The translations under genes and the position numbers were made by a program. From Rhabdornis inornatus (lineage: Eukaryota > Chordata > Aves > Passeriformes > Rhabdornithidae), in contig VWZS01000638.1 in NCBI GenBank assembly GCA_013397075.1, positions 1,365,529-1,429,528 on the forward strand: a stretch of DNA of 64,000 nt, written 5' to 3'. Each line of letters begins with the position of its first letter. The stretch's first letter is position 1. The notes beneath the pieces are model-generated. The model saw nothing but the letters and a program-made list of their open reading frames with translations, did no database searches and was not told the origin of the DNA. This document shows positions 63,579-64,000 of the stretch, piece by piece.

Positions 63579-64000
63579 GTGATCCTAGAGAGAGGGAAAA
63601 GGAGCAACAACACACATGGACTCTTTTAGGGAAAAAAGGCAAATTTCATTGAGCAAAGAGTTTGTATTTAAAGCATGTTATGAGAAACTAGAACAGTACA
63701 GTAGCTCATTGGCTAATTGGGAGAAACATTCAGGGGACCAGGCTTCAGGATGTATCCCATGGGAAAAACAACAGGTGTTAATTTTTATTATGAATTCCAC
63801 TCTGTTTTTCACCAGATTCTAAGTTGTTTTTGACCATTTATCACCTTGGGAAATTTCCTTTCTGTCTGCAACTACCATCAGCTTATCAGCCTGGGAAGCA
63901 AGAAGGATTCAGGCTTGAGAGAAAAGATTCTCGAGCTGTAATTTTGCAGCTCCCTAGGTGTCTCTGTCCACATGACTGCACTAGGAATTGGAAGATGCAA
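63579..64000 (-). mobile_element. Probable LTR fragment running off the right edge
   Basis: Read on the minus strand, the segment has a CCAAT box (TTAGCCAATGAG near 63710), a TATA-like TTTAAATACAAACTC near 63670, then TTGCTCAATGAAATTTGCC and a pyrimidine-rich TTTTCCCTCTCTCTAGG ending in GATCACA. That layout resembles U3-R-U5 of an avian LTR with a decayed poly(A) hexamer. The far end lies outside the window, and no target-site duplication can be checked. Confidence 0.4.

Noticed and set aside
1..64000. CRISPR array, prokaryotic operon, riboswitch or tRNA gene
   Set aside because: The sequence is vertebrate. I saw no regularly spaced identical repeats and no tRNA box A/B pair with a foldable cloverleaf.

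Overview
This window is vertebrate nuclear DNA, almost certainly from a bird. Genes are split into short exons with GT/AG introns. The interspersed repeats include CR1 LINE 3' ends of the bird/reptile type and retroviral LTRs. The three genes lie in the order and orientation DRAM1(+) - WASHC3(-) - NUP37(-), which is the arrangement I recall for human 12q23. A songbird is possible, but the sequence does not settle the order.

Layout. (1) 1-6672, plus strand: the last five coding exons of DRAM1, a p53-induced lysosomal membrane protein that promotes autophagy; exons 1-2 lie to the left of the window. (2) 6673-34781: a 28-kb gap in which I find no protein-coding gene. It holds candidate DRAM1 poly(A) signals, a (TGGA)n array, one CR1 3' end, a (CA)23 array and a 22-bp tandem duplication. 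(3) 34782-48084, minus strand: complete WASHC3 (CCDC53), seven coding exons giving 201 codons, with a CpG-island promoter at about 47.87-48.32 kb. (4) 48.32-53.27 kb: intergenic, with a decayed retrovirus-like fragment at about 48.78-49.54 kb on the same strand as WASHC3. (5) 53275-58352, minus strand: the last five coding exons of NUP37 (about 177 C-terminal residues); upstream exons lie beyond the right edge. The NUP37 introns carry three CR1 copies, a 628-bp solo LTR with a target-site duplication at 60100-60727, and a probable second LTR running off the right edge.

All exon joins were made by hand from splice sites and reading phase. The three genes act in unrelated processes (lysosome/autophagy, endosomal actin, nuclear pore/kinetochore), so their adjacency is conserved synteny and not an operon.

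The most noteworthy observation is a tandemly duplicated 3' splice site in NUP37 (54381-54422). Use of the upstream copy would add exactly seven in-frame residues to a WD40 propeller protein. Other leads are a NAGNAG acceptor in WASHC3, a retroviral TATA-containing segment reading toward the WASHC3 promoter, and the solo LTR with its stem-loop. I found no convincing new biological system; the long ORFs outside these exons are chance, repeat-derived or GC-rich shadows.
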